This document shows positions 23,101-31,786 of a stretch of DNA of 64,000 nt, in pieces. Location of the stretch: positions 1 through 64,000 of the forward strand of contig NZ_STGU01000012.1 of the NCBI RefSeq assembly GCF_004912135.1, in the 5' to 3' direction. The stretch comes from Rhizobium rosettiformans W3 (GTDB taxonomy: Bacteria > Pseudomonadota > Alphaproteobacteria > Rhizobiales > Rhizobiaceae). The notes beneath the pieces were generated by a model. That model was not told the DNA's origin and ran no database searches. It worked only from the letters and a program-made list of their open reading frames with translations. How positions within the stretch are numbered: position 1 is the stretch's first letter; every line of letters begins with the position of its first letter. Made by a program: the position numbers and the translations under genes.

Positions 23101-25351
23101 GATGATGAAGGACACCTTCAGCAGCTGGTTTGGCGGTGCCAAGAGCGCGACCCAGGAACAGCTGTCGACCGCTCAAAAGAGCAAGGACCAGGCAAACGCT
23201 TGGAACCTCGGTCAGCAGGCTCAGAGCTGGGACCTGAAGGGCGGATTCGGCTTGAAGGGCGCCCCGCAGAACCAGCACTGGGAAATGAAGGGTGGCTTTG
23301 GTCTCGACGGTGCTCCACAGGCTACCAACGCCTTGGCTGCTTCTGTATCGACTGCAACCCCGCAGATCGATGCGATGGCAACTGGTGCCGTCAATGCGGC
23401 AAACGCTTTGAACAGCCTGGCGACCGCTGCTGGTGGCAAGCAGGTTCCGTTCATCAATCAGCCGATGCCAGCCAGCCAGAGCGCCGCAGCTGCCACGGCC
23501 TACGCTAGAACCGGTGTGGACCCGATGCAGGTCACGCAGTCTGCAGCTCGCATGGCGGCGACCCCCTACAACCTGTCCAGCAAGACGCTGTCACTGACGC
23601 CGCAGGAAATCACCGATCTGAAGAAGACGCTGATGACCGAAGTCGACGCCTCTCTGACTGGTCCGGCTTACGAGTCGCAGGCAGCAGGCGTTGTCGACAC
23701 GATCCTGAACCGCAAGGTCTCCGGGAAGTGGGGCGATTCCGTCACCTCCGTCGTCAATGCCAAGTCGCAGTTCTCGGACATCAACGGCCCGGTCGCCTGG
23801 AAGAACGGTCGTCAGGGCGTTGAGTATCTGTCGGACAGCCTACTCGAGTCTGGTCGTGGCAAGCGCTCAAGCGAGTTTGTCGATCAGTACCTGGCAAAGC
23901 GAGCTGCAGGGCAGGCCTCGTCGGTCGGCGGCAACCTGCACTATGCGAACCCCGCTTACTCGGATGCTAAGAACCAGGAATGGATCAGCAAGCTCGACGG
24001 CCCGACCCTCGGCGCAGGCGACCGTCTGCACAAGCACGGCACGACGGCAGGCTTCAAGCCGGTCGACCCGAACTATGGGATCAAGCTGCCGGGTCAGCCG
24101 TCGACCAACGCCATGGACTTCGTCGGCAACTACAAGAACGGCGTCGACCAGCGACTGACCAACATCCTTGAGGATGCGTCGAAGAATTATGAGGCGCAGA
24201 CTGGCTACAAGGTGGAAGCTTTCTCCGGCTTGCGTCCCGGCGACAAGCGCCTGCACGGTCAGGGACTGGCAACCGATGTCCGCATCATCGATCCGGCGAC
24301 CGGCAAGGAATTCGGCAACTACCAGGACGAGTCGGGCTTCCGCACCTACGAGCAGTTTGCTCAGCAGGCGAAGATGTCCCAGGAGCGCCTGTATCCTGAC
24401 ATGGACCCTGAGGCTCTGCGTTGGGGTGGCTACTTCTCCGGCGACCGCAGCAAGTACGGGTCGCTCGACTCGATGCACTTCGACCTGGGCGGTGAGCGCG
24501 GACTGAAGATGGGTGGCGGCTCATGGGAGAACGGCTTGTCTGCGCAGCAGCGAGCATTCTATCCGAACGCGGTTTCCGTCGGGATGGGTCAGCAGCAGCA
24601 ACAGCAGGTCGATCCGATGGTGACCAGCTCGATCCAGCAGGTCAATACGCAGCTGCAGACGCTCGGTACAACAGCCAGCCAGGCCTCGATGCAGACGCAG
24701 ACGAAGATCGCTGCCGATCAGCAGGCGGGTATGGCGGTGCAGACTGCAGGTCAGCAGGCTCTGCAGGCAAGCCCCGGCTTCCAGCAGGCGGGTCAGTCCA
24801 TCCAGTCGGCGAGCCAGCAGGCTCAGGCAGCCCAGCCTGGTTTCCAGCAGATGAGCCAGGGCCTTGGCGCTCTCATGGGTCCTCTGTCGTCGGTGATCCC
24901 AGGTCTGGGTCAGTTCGGTGGCGCGATCATGTCGCTCCTCGGCTCGCTCGGTTCGAGCGGCGGTATGGGCGGAGGCGGTCTCGGCGCTTTGTTTGGTCTC
25001 TTCGCCGAAGGTGGCCTGGCAACAGCGCCGGTCGCCATGGGTAAGATGCCTCACTTCGCCGAGGGTACGGCAAACACCGGCTCATATGGTCGCGGCGGCA
25101 TCCCGTCCGTCCTTCACCCGAACGAAGCGGTCATCCCGCTTTCACGCGGTCGCAAGGTGCCGGTCGAGATGAACACTCGCGAAGAGAAGCAGCCGACTTC
25201 GGAATTCGCAGCAGCCCGCCAGGGTGGAGGCAACACCTTCAACCTGAACCTGACCGGACTGAAGAGCGCCGACGACTTCAAGCGCAACCAGCGCCAGATC
25301 AGTCAGCGCCTGGCACACGCCCAGGAGCGCACCCAGCGCCGCAACGCATAA
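20141..25351 (+). CDS. Tape measure protein with two peptidoglycan-hydrolase-like domains (1736 aa)
   Basis: It sets tail length and probably enters the cell envelope with the DNA. The N-terminal 230 residues contain repeats around a FRGPS/FRGPT motif (at least four copies), followed by a long helical region, hydrophobic segments (about 525-575) and coiled coil. Residues about 1170-1300 resemble a SleB-type cell wall hydrolase (VVDTILNRKVSGKWGDSVTS). Residues about 1325-1455 resemble an M15 peptidase (SGLRPGDKRLHGQGLATDV and MHFDLGG), with both metal-binding His segments. A Gln-rich linker and a Gly-rich hydrophobic end follow. Confidence 0.88.
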   Translation: MSETHSINLNINATGAKRGATEYKAAINQITAATQAYKKAVESFGRPSVDFSKMARDLNALSGVRFSASTAKNIQDLGTALRNFRGPSASQLKGTRDFLRVIASASVNPSVARNIAAVSAAFSTFRGPTRNNAAAVRELFRALNSARMNPATAGQLAAITASLSGFRGPSAAAVRNVDAMVTAINRLRTPPDMGRLVSALNQIAHAAQNANTLLTRLSQSHRGNVTGMRSASSATLSLTGNMRGLENAMSLSYQAGSQLRVLLGSLTLGQFTQGVYNATLSAQRFETAMGVASKTAIEQQSSMNFAAEAADKYGMSLVGIREEYGKFYTSARLAGQSVENTQFVFESMSGAMRVMGVDAMGQARSFKALTQMFSKGAVMAEELRQQLGEQLPAAFPLMQEALSEHLGKKVDLSKMLELGQVSDDAVVLLAKKMAEVFGPQIIAALDRADTKIGQLQNSWTKFQELVGKNGVMDAFGDVARALTDVMESAEFKGNAVAISQALGDTIRALGDAAIWALKHVKELGAVMLGVMSSGLIAGIAKGISVFGMLGSVGGIVSAAFAAIPMAVGAAGGALAYYWDTLVQVGETSVTVGTMATQAFYDVRDWILNASTAADSFSLQGIVDAIILADTATATGFNNMAQNGEMTAAKFKLLFQNAGWVVLAELSKMLLSFGVYSNKLIATAARNMDYYTSKLNPFKSEDERLAEYKANLESDIAALNRTLESGSKAIDEWFQVDELYKQSGDILKPVLEAHAEHSKQLQELRDKEAAARKAELDQAARDREQARLDTLKLTDTSDLNPLRGDMTGDKNAVTKRAKDAEKAVKDYRAEIDALNSQLQAGKITLDQYNAGIEFQTRKMQEVSDPYAAMVRSMNDEVGLQNMASRAREIEIAHREKINELAEKGIHVTAEQSAKLRELITTQQKMNDRPLKEWVDGIEDIGVATDRVAVTAIEGLSDNIAEMVVTGKADFASLAQSILKDFIKVGLQSMMKDTFSSWFGGAKSATQEQLSTAQKSKDQANAWNLGQQAQSWDLKGGFGLKGAPQNQHWEMKGGFGLDGAPQATNALAASVSTATPQIDAMATGAVNAANALNSLATAAGGKQVPFINQPMPASQSAAAATAYARTGVDPMQVTQSAARMAATPYNLSSKTLSLTPQEITDLKKTLMTEVDASLTGPAYESQAAGVVDTILNRKVSGKWGDSVTSVVNAKSQFSDINGPVAWKNGRQGVEYLSDSLLESGRGKRSSEFVDQYLAKRAAGQASSVGGNLHYANPAYSDAKNQEWISKLDGPTLGAGDRLHKHGTTAGFKPVDPNYGIKLPGQPSTNAMDFVGNYKNGVDQRLTNILEDASKNYEAQTGYKVEAFSGLRPGDKRLHGQGLATDVRIIDPATGKEFGNYQDESGFRTYEQFAQQAKMSQERLYPDMDPEALRWGGYFSGDRSKYGSLDSMHFDLGGERGLKMGGGSWENGLSAQQRAFYPNAVSVGMGQQQQQQVDPMVTSSIQQVNTQLQTLGTTASQASMQTQTKIAADQQAGMAVQTAGQQALQASPGFQQAGQSIQSASQQAQAAQPGFQQMSQGLGALMGPLSSVIPGLGQFGGAIMSLLGSLGSSGGMGGGGLGALFGLFAEGGLATAPVAMGKMPHFAEGTANTGSYGRGGIPSVLHPNEAVIPLSRGRKVPVEMNTREEKQPTSEFAAARQGGGNTFNLNLTGLKSADDFKRNQRQISQRLAHAQERTQRRNA

Positions 25352-25407
25352 TCCTCCTCGCGAGAAATCGCGGGGACCCTTCCCGATCCATCACATGAGG
25401 AAACATC

Positions 25408-26061
25408 ATGGCTTTTCATGACGCCGTCTTCCCTGAAGAAATCTCCTACGGCTCCAAGGGCGGTCCCCAGTTCCGTACCACCATCGTTACGCTCGCTTCC
25501 GGCCTCGAACGACGCAATGTCGAATGGCGCCGCGTCCGCGCCGAGTACGATGTATCCCACGGGATCAAAGACCCAGATCAGCTACAGGAGCTGCGCAACT
25601 TCTTCTATGCCCGCCGTGGGCGAGCGCACTCCTTCCGCTTCAAGGATTGGGGTGACTTCGAGTGGTTTAATCAGGCAATCGGCTACGGCGACGGGACGAC
25701 CAAGACTTTCCAGCTGATCAAGAGCTATGAGCCGGGTCCCTACCAGTACGACCGCGTGATCACCAAACCCGAGCAGGGTTCGCTTGAGCCTCTAATCGTG
25801 GGCGGAGAGACCTTTGTCGAGAACGGCCCGACGACCGGAGGCGGAGGGAACAACGCTCGTGTAGCCTACAAGGTCAATTATTCTAACGGAACGGTGAATT
25901 TCACGACAGCGCCCGCTGCGGGCTTGTCAATTATTCTGCCCTATGGTAGATTTCACGTACATGCTCGATTTGACGTCGATGTGTTCGATCCGACGCATGA
26001 CTTCTGGAACTACCAGTCCTGGGAGTCCATCCCCATCGTTGAAATCAAGGATACCGAATGA
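25408..26061 (+). CDS. Distal tail protein, DUF2460 family
   Basis: The 217-residue protein starts FHDAVFPEEISYGSKGGPQF and contains LRNFFYARRGRAHSFRFKDWGD, hallmarks of DUF2460 (TIGR02217). It belongs to the four-gene distal tail cassette also found in gene transfer agents and lambda-like tails. It probably forms the hexameric ring below the tube. It overlaps the next gene by four bases. Confidence 0.88.
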   Translation: MAFHDAVFPEEISYGSKGGPQFRTTIVTLASGLERRNVEWRRVRAEYDVSHGIKDPDQLQELRNFFYARRGRAHSFRFKDWGDFEWFNQAIGYGDGTTKTFQLIKSYEPGPYQYDRVITKPEQGSLEPLIVGGETFVENGPTTGGGGNNARVAYKVNYSNGTVNFTTAPAAGLSIILPYGRFHVHARFDVDVFDPTHDFWNYQSWESIPIVEIKDTE

Positions 26062-27632
26062 AGACTATCTCGCCAGCAATGGCGGCTCATCTGAGAGGTG
26101 AGACCACCACACTGACGACGTGCTGGCGCATCACCCGGCAGGACGGCAAGGTGTTTCGCTACACCGAGCTGGACGAGGACGTCACCTATCAGGATGAGGT
26201 CTACAAATCAGCGGCTGGCTTCAACAAGTCAGCCATGAAGTCCAGCGCCAACTTCGCCGTGGATGAGATGGAAGTCACCGGCTTCCTCCGCGACGACGGC
26301 ATCAGCGATGAAGAGATGCGCAACGGCGCCTTCGACTTCGCGCTCGCCGAGGTCTTCCTCATCAACTACGAAGATGAGACCATGGGCGAGATCAAGCTCC
26401 GATATGGCTACTTCGGTGAGGTGAAGACGACCGGCTCCGGCGCCTTCCTGGTGGAGCTGCGAGGCCTGGTCGATCTCCTCTCGCAGAAGATCGGTGACAC
26501 CTATCTGAACGAGTGCCGTCTCGATCTCGGTTCGAAGAAGTGCGGCATTGAAATCCAGCCTCCCGTCCATCGCCCCGGCTCCAAATACAAGGTCGGTGAC
26601 CGTGTGCTCTTCCCGCTCGCCTCGCTGATCGAGCGCCCGCGATACTATCCGGACGTCGTCGGCGTCTATGATGGCAGCAAGTGGTACCACGGGGATGTGT
26701 TCGGCGAAGACATCAACATGACGCCGATCTCGGGCGGCAAGGTTCTGGCTTTCACCAACAGCAATGAGCGGTCGATCAGCTTCTTCCCGAATGAGATCGG
26801 ACTGACGCCGGAGCAGATCGCCAGCGGACGCTACAAGCTCGTCTTCTCAGGGCAGGCTTACGGCTACTGGGCAGACTCGTCGGGTTGGGCATCTGTCGCA
26901 TGTCAGTACCAGTATTTTGGGACCAACTTCTATTTCAACATCGCTGGCGCAAGACGGTCGACCGAAGTGCCATCCCAGGTCCCCGACCGCCGCTGGAGGC
27001 CCTTCTCAGTTGAGGTCGACGTCGACCCCGGCTCTAAGCGCTTTTCCGTGGCTCTGGGCGGTCGCCCTGGCAATGACGGGCTGACGCGCCGGATCGCTTT
27101 CGATGAGCTGACCATCGCTGTCATGCTGAAAGATGAGATCGAGCCAGGCTATGAGCAGTATGGCGGCATCGAATTCATCGCCCGCTCAGCCGGAATGACA
27201 TCCGTCGATCCTGTCGAGCTGAGCGGCGTCCCCGGCGCCCAGACTGTCGACGGCACAGTCACCTGGGAAGCTGTCGCCCCGCGCTATCGGTTCCTCGGTG
27301 AGGTACCAGAACTGTCGACCCGCACGACACAGGTGCGCTCGACTGACCTGGCGGTCGCAGACGGTTGGCTCGACTGGGGCGTCATGACCTTCCTGACTGG
27401 CAAGAACGCCGGTCGCTCGATGGAGATCATGGGATACGACAGGCCGAGCGGCATCGTCTCGCTGGCTCTGCCTTTGCCCTATCAGCCGCAGATCGGCGAC
27501 CAGTTCACCGTCACCGCAGGCTGCAACAAGACGGCGTCCGAGTGCGCCGCAAAGTTCAAAAACATCCTCAATTTCCGAGGTCATCCGCGAGTGCCGGGTG
27601 CCGGACAATATTTCAAAGTGGCAGGTATGTGA
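26058..27632 (+). CDS. Tail hub protein, DUF2163 / BR0599 with inserted beta domain (524 aa)
   Basis: Residues 1-170 match DUF2163 (TTLTTCWRITRQDGKVFRYT; LNECRLDLGSKKCGI), and residues about 440-524 match the BR0599 domain (FTVTAGCNKTASECAAKFKN). These are normally adjacent. Here about 250 residues separate them, with a jelly-roll-like segment (SGRYKLVFSGQAYGYWAD) that may bind carbohydrate. Four conserved Cys residues remain. It overlaps the next gene (TGATG). Confidence 0.8.
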   Translation: MKTISPAMAAHLRGETTTLTTCWRITRQDGKVFRYTELDEDVTYQDEVYKSAAGFNKSAMKSSANFAVDEMEVTGFLRDDGISDEEMRNGAFDFALAEVFLINYEDETMGEIKLRYGYFGEVKTTGSGAFLVELRGLVDLLSQKIGDTYLNECRLDLGSKKCGIEIQPPVHRPGSKYKVGDRVLFPLASLIERPRYYPDVVGVYDGSKWYHGDVFGEDINMTPISGGKVLAFTNSNERSISFFPNEIGLTPEQIASGRYKLVFSGQAYGYWADSSGWASVACQYQYFGTNFYFNIAGARRSTEVPSQVPDRRWRPFSVEVDVDPGSKRFSVALGGRPGNDGLTRRIAFDELTIAVMLKDEIEPGYEQYGGIEFIARSAGMTSVDPVELSGVPGAQTVDGTVTWEAVAPRYRFLGEVPELSTRTTQVRSTDLAVADGWLDWGVMTFLTGKNAGRSMEIMGYDRPSGIVSLALPLPYQPQIGDQFTVTAGCNKTASECAAKFKNILNFRGHPRVPGAGQYFKVAGM

Positions 27633-28054
27633 TGAGTGCATCATTCGATCAGATCGTAGCAGAGGCGAAGTCCTGGATCGGCGTCAAGTTCAAGAAGGGT
27701 GGGCGCGACCGCATGGGCGTCGACTGCATCGGATTGCTTGTCAACGTCGGACGTTCTTGCGGAATCGAAATCAACGACACGACGGAATATTCTTTCGATC
27801 CCGAACCCGCGAAGTTTCAGCAGTTGGTTTACGGGCAGACTGATCCGATGCCATTCCAGGGCCTGAAGCCTGGCTCGATCATTCTGCTGCGCCAGTCCAT
27901 CTTCCCGATGCACACAGGCATTCTGTCGCGAGATGCCCACGGGCGCCTGTCGGTGATCAACGCCAACCTGCACAAGCGCCAGGTCGTTGAGCAGCCCTAC
28001 ACCGACTGGAAGGACATGGTCATCTCTCTGCGTAGCTACAAGGGAGTGGTGTAA
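27632..28054 (+). CDS. NlpC/P60-family peptidase (tail assembly, gpK-like)
   Basis: The 140-residue protein has the catalytic Cys in GVDCIGLLVNVGRS (about residue 32) and His in FPMHTGIL (about 93). NlpC/P60 enzymes cut peptidoglycan cross-links; in this tail cassette they act in tail assembly or local wall opening. Start ATG 27632 overlaps the previous stop and the end overlaps the next ATG (TAATG). Confidence 0.88.
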   Translation: MSASFDQIVAEAKSWIGVKFKKGGRDRMGVDCIGLLVNVGRSCGIEINDTTEYSFDPEPAKFQQLVYGQTDPMPFQGLKPGSIILLRQSIFPMHTGILSRDAHGRLSVINANLHKRQVVEQPYTDWKDMVISLRSYKGVV

Positions 28055-31000
28055 TGCAGCTTGCCGTTCTCGGGGCGTCTAGCCTCTTCTCTGGCGCCGG
28101 TCTTTTCAAGGCGACTATCCTCGGCGCATCCATCGCCGGGTCGATGATCATGAATGGTCGCAAGAAGCCGACCGGGAAGCTCAACGACGTCCGCGTTTCC
28201 TCCGCCTCATACGGTCGCGGCATTCCCAAAATCTGGGGCACCATGCGCGTGACCGGCAACATGTTCTGGGCGACCGACTTCCGCGAGGAGAAGGTCTATG
28301 TGACCCAGAAGGGCAAGCAGAAGTCGGGCGGCAAGGGTAAGATGAAGGGCAAGAAGGGCAAAGCCCAGCCCGTCTACAAGTATTACGCCAACTTCGCCAT
28401 GGGCCTCGCCGAGGGTCCGATGGCTGACGTCCTGCGCATCTGGGCAGACAACAACCTGATCTACAATAAGCTCAATCCCGACGATGACGATCTGGTCGGC
28501 CCCGGCTTCTCGACCCGCGACCAGGAAGAGTCCGGCAAGCGCTCGATGAAGTCTGCCGGTGGCAAGAAGGGGCAGGGTGGTGCATCCGGTCGCTTCGCTT
28601 GGCGCTTCTATGCCGGTGACGAGCAGCAGATGCCTGATCCATTCATGGAAGAGCAGGAAGGTGTGGGTAAGGTCCCCGCCTACCGCGATCTTTGCTACCT
28701 GATGTTCCAGGACTTCGCTCTTGAAGACTTCGGCAACCGCATCCCCACAATCACGGCGGAAGTGGTTTCAAAGGTGACGCGCAAGCCGCAGCTGATCATC
28801 TTCGAGAACATGGAACCGCCAACCAAGAATTGGTATCGTCCGGACTTCGGTTCGAAGATGATCGACATCGTGCGCGGCACCCTCTTCATGACTGGTCTCG
28901 ATGAGAACGAGGACCGTGTCGTCCGCATGTGGGATATGGACACACGTAAAGAGGTCAAGCGCCTCAAGTACGTCGACGTTCTGCCGCAGACCGTTCCTCA
29001 CGGGGAGGCAGCAACGCCGATGACCTCGTCCACGTTGGGTACACGCACATGGACCAAAGCAAACGGCAACGACTTCGAGGAATTTGGAACGACGCCGTCC
29101 GGAGACCTGGTGCTCTATAAGTTCGAAGGCAACTACGGCCCGATCCTCTTTATGGACCCGTCGAGCGGAAAGATCATCAAGTCCTGGGGACGCTCGGGGA
29201 ACATCCTTGCGGACATCTGGAACGGCATCTTTGCACCCGGTGGGGCATTCCCGATCATCGGCTCTGGGTATTATGGAAACCCGGTACCCTACACCCTGGT
29301 CTATGAGGTGTTCGGACGCATCCACATCTTCGATGAGTATTACAACAAGATCGGCACCATCGAGTCCGAGGGTCGACGCACGAACTACCGCCAGGGGTCC
29401 ATCGGCACCGAGCAGGCACTGTTGATGACTTCGACCGACTATGCGGGCGTCGACCGTTTCAACTTCTACTATGCGCCCGTGGTGGGACCATACATGGGGA
29501 AGACAGGCACGTCGAAAGACCTGGCATTGGGCTTTGAGCCATCCAGGGCTTATGAGACGAAGCTCGGTCAGTGGCCTGAGGTGCGCGGTAGCAAGGGCGA
29601 CGTCCTGGTCATGTACGACATGGCATACATCGTCGGCGCAAACTGCATCGGCATCATCGCTGGTCCTGCAGGCGGAACGCCGTGGGTTGCGTCGATGGAC
29701 ATCATGACGGGCAAAATCCTCTGGGAGAAGCGCCTGGACGGTATCTCCTGGGCACACCTGAACCTGAACGGCTTCCGCTCGCCCAAGTCCTACATCAACA
29801 CCAACGGCTGGACCATCGAAGGCGGTCCCTACATCGTCAAGATCGACTTCCACCTGCAGACGGTCGATATCCAGATCGGGCGGGAAGGCTACACGAACGT
29901 CGCCATGCGTGACGGTCGCTACTACTGGTCCGAGCGCGATGCGATGATTGGCTTCGCGACCATCGGCGGCGAGATCACCCCGGTCATTCAGTACCAGGAC
30001 CGCAAGGTTCAGGATAAGGTCGACATTGCGCAGATCGTGACAGATGTCGCCGAGCGCGTGGGCATCGAGCCAGATCGTGTCCGAACCAGCGGCATCGAGA
30101 CGCAGGAACCGCTTCTCGGCTACATGTTCGAGCAACCGGTCGACGCCCGCTCCGTCCTGGAAGAGCTGGCAAACGTCTATCAGTTCGACTGCGTTGAGAC
30201 CGACAATATGCTCGTCTTCAAGATGCGCGGCGGCGCTCCCCTGGTGACCATCCAGGAAGAGCAGTTGGGCGTGATCGAGGCGGATATCGGAACTGATAAT
30301 GAGCGACTGTCTGAGACAATCCAGCAGGCCATGGAGCTGCCGGAGCGCGTCACGGTTTCCTACTACGACCCGAAAAACGACTATGAGACCGGCTCGCAGT
30401 ATTTCAAGCGCCCCGGTCGTCCGCTTCCGGTGATGTCGACCAAGGAGCACCTTGAGGTCACCTTCAACATGTCCCTCCTGTCCAAGGATGCGAAGGCCAT
30501 GGCGAAGCGCATTCTTTATGCTGCCTGGTCGGAACGCACCACGCAGGAATTCCGCCTGCCGCGTGACTTCCTGTTCCTCGACGCTTCGGACGTTGTGACG
30601 ATCCAGCTCAAGGACGGTCGCGCCATCGAGTGCCGCATCACCGACATGACCATGGGCGCCAACATGGAGCTTGAGGTTGTCAGTGTGGCGAACCTCGCTG
30701 AGAGCTACCTACACACCGCAACGACCGAGCAGCCGCAGGGCACGGTCAACCAGCCTGGCGGCTCTGTTGCGTTCGCCACGCCGATGGTCGCGAACATCCC
30801 GTACATTGACGACAACCACCAGAACCTGAACGTCAAGATCGGCTACTATTGGGGTGCCGGTGCTCACAAGCCGGGGTTCAACTTCGGCATGCTGCAGTCG
30901 CGGATCGAGGACACCAACTGGTCGACGGATGGCTATACGCAGGTCGATGCGATCTGGGGCTACACCAAGCAGCCGGTCCCGCCGCCAGCGAACGGTTGGA

Positions 31001-31785
31001 ACATCCAGGACGATGAGACAGAGATCAACCTCATCCCCGCCTTCGACTTCAATGAGCAGGCTCAGCTCTGGTCCTGGGAGACGATCCCGGATGAGGAATG
31101 GCCCTCGACCCAGAACATGATCATCATCGGCGACGAGGTGATCCTCTTCAAGAACGCTGTCGAAAATTCTGACGGGTCCGTCACAATTTCTGCCTTAATT
31201 CGAGGGTATCGTGGCACAATTGACGCCGCGTATCGTCACGGCAATGGCGACACCTGGATGATCTACACCGAGAACAGTGTTCACCTGGCATCGGACTCGC
31301 TCGAATATCTCGACAAGGATCAGCAGTTCATCGTCAACACCGGCAACGTTCTGGCGCCCTTCGTGGCGAGCAAGACGCTGGCACTAACAGGCGGAACAGA
31401 ACGACCTCTGCCTGTTGGGAATGTGCGCAGAACGAACCTCGCCAATGGTGACGTCCGCATCCAGTGGTCCCGTGCAACGAGGATCGGCGGCGCGATGAGC
31501 AACAATGGTTCGGTCCCCCTGAACGAAGAAAGCGAGCGCTACTACCTCTTCCTCCTCCCCGGCGAATACGACGCGAAGAAATGGGACCCAGAGGACGATT
31601 CTCTTTACGTGTGGAAGTCAGAAATTCTGACATCCGGACAGGTAATAATTCCGGCAGCAACCCTCGGGACGCTGTCTCTCTCCAACCGACGCGACCTCAA
31701 CGTCGTGATCCACCAGATGTCAGCAAATGTCGAATGGGGCTTTCCGCTCGGAACCAAGCTCCCATACGCCCTAATCGGAGTATAA
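28054..31785 (+). CDS. Tail tip / host-attachment protein, gpJ-like (1243 aa)
   Basis: The N-terminal region (SYGRGIPKIWGTMRVTGNMFW) and residues about 640-880 (DVAERVGIEPDRV...PVDARSVLEELANVY) match the phage tail-tip family shared with gene transfer agents. Residues about 250-630 carry repeated WDMDTRKEVKRL- and SMDIMTGKILWEKRL-type units, looking like an inserted beta-propeller. The C-terminal part (RGYRGTIDAAYRHGNGD) is typical of the family. Lys-rich KGKMKGKKGKA lies near residue 95. A perfect operator copy (31,618) lies inside the coding region. Confidence 0.85.
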   Translation: MQLAVLGASSLFSGAGLFKATILGASIAGSMIMNGRKKPTGKLNDVRVSSASYGRGIPKIWGTMRVTGNMFWATDFREEKVYVTQKGKQKSGGKGKMKGKKGKAQPVYKYYANFAMGLAEGPMADVLRIWADNNLIYNKLNPDDDDLVGPGFSTRDQEESGKRSMKSAGGKKGQGGASGRFAWRFYAGDEQQMPDPFMEEQEGVGKVPAYRDLCYLMFQDFALEDFGNRIPTITAEVVSKVTRKPQLIIFENMEPPTKNWYRPDFGSKMIDIVRGTLFMTGLDENEDRVVRMWDMDTRKEVKRLKYVDVLPQTVPHGEAATPMTSSTLGTRTWTKANGNDFEEFGTTPSGDLVLYKFEGNYGPILFMDPSSGKIIKSWGRSGNILADIWNGIFAPGGAFPIIGSGYYGNPVPYTLVYEVFGRIHIFDEYYNKIGTIESEGRRTNYRQGSIGTEQALLMTSTDYAGVDRFNFYYAPVVGPYMGKTGTSKDLALGFEPSRAYETKLGQWPEVRGSKGDVLVMYDMAYIVGANCIGIIAGPAGGTPWVASMDIMTGKILWEKRLDGISWAHLNLNGFRSPKSYINTNGWTIEGGPYIVKIDFHLQTVDIQIGREGYTNVAMRDGRYYWSERDAMIGFATIGGEITPVIQYQDRKVQDKVDIAQIVTDVAERVGIEPDRVRTSGIETQEPLLGYMFEQPVDARSVLEELANVYQFDCVETDNMLVFKMRGGAPLVTIQEEQLGVIEADIGTDNERLSETIQQAMELPERVTVSYYDPKNDYETGSQYFKRPGRPLPVMSTKEHLEVTFNMSLLSKDAKAMAKRILYAAWSERTTQEFRLPRDFLFLDASDVVTIQLKDGRAIECRITDMTMGANMELEVVSVANLAESYLHTATTEQPQGTVNQPGGSVAFATPMVANIPYIDDNHQNLNVKIGYYWGAGAHKPGFNFGMLQSRIEDTNWSTDGYTQVDAIWGYTKQPVPPPANGWNIQDDETEINLIPAFDFNEQAQLWSWETIPDEEWPSTQNMIIIGDEVILFKNAVENSDGSVTISALIRGYRGTIDAAYRHGNGDTWMIYTENSVHLASDSLEYLDKDQQFIVNTGNVLAPFVASKTLALTGGTERPLPVGNVRRTNLANGDVRIQWSRATRIGGAMSNNGSVPLNEESERYYLFLLPGEYDAKKWDPEDDSLYVWKSEILTSGQVIIPAATLGTLSLSNRRDLNVVIHQMSANVEWGFPLGTKLPYALIGV
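31618..31630 (+). promoter_or_regulatory. Palindromic operator copy inside the tail-tip gene
   Basis: A perfect TCAGAAATTCTGA followed by CAT within coding sequence, 155 bp before the gene end. A weaker copy (TCGAAAATTCTGA) lies at 31,160-31,172. Confidence 0.55.
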
Positions 31786-31786
31786 A

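Noticed and set aside
25355-25380. Terminator after the tape measure gene
   Set aside because: The stem CTCGCG/CGCGGG is short with no T run, so it is not counted as a terminator.
28768-30450. A 560-codon minus-strand open frame
   Set aside because: It is antisense to the gpJ-like gene, has no protein-like character and is low in normal composition.
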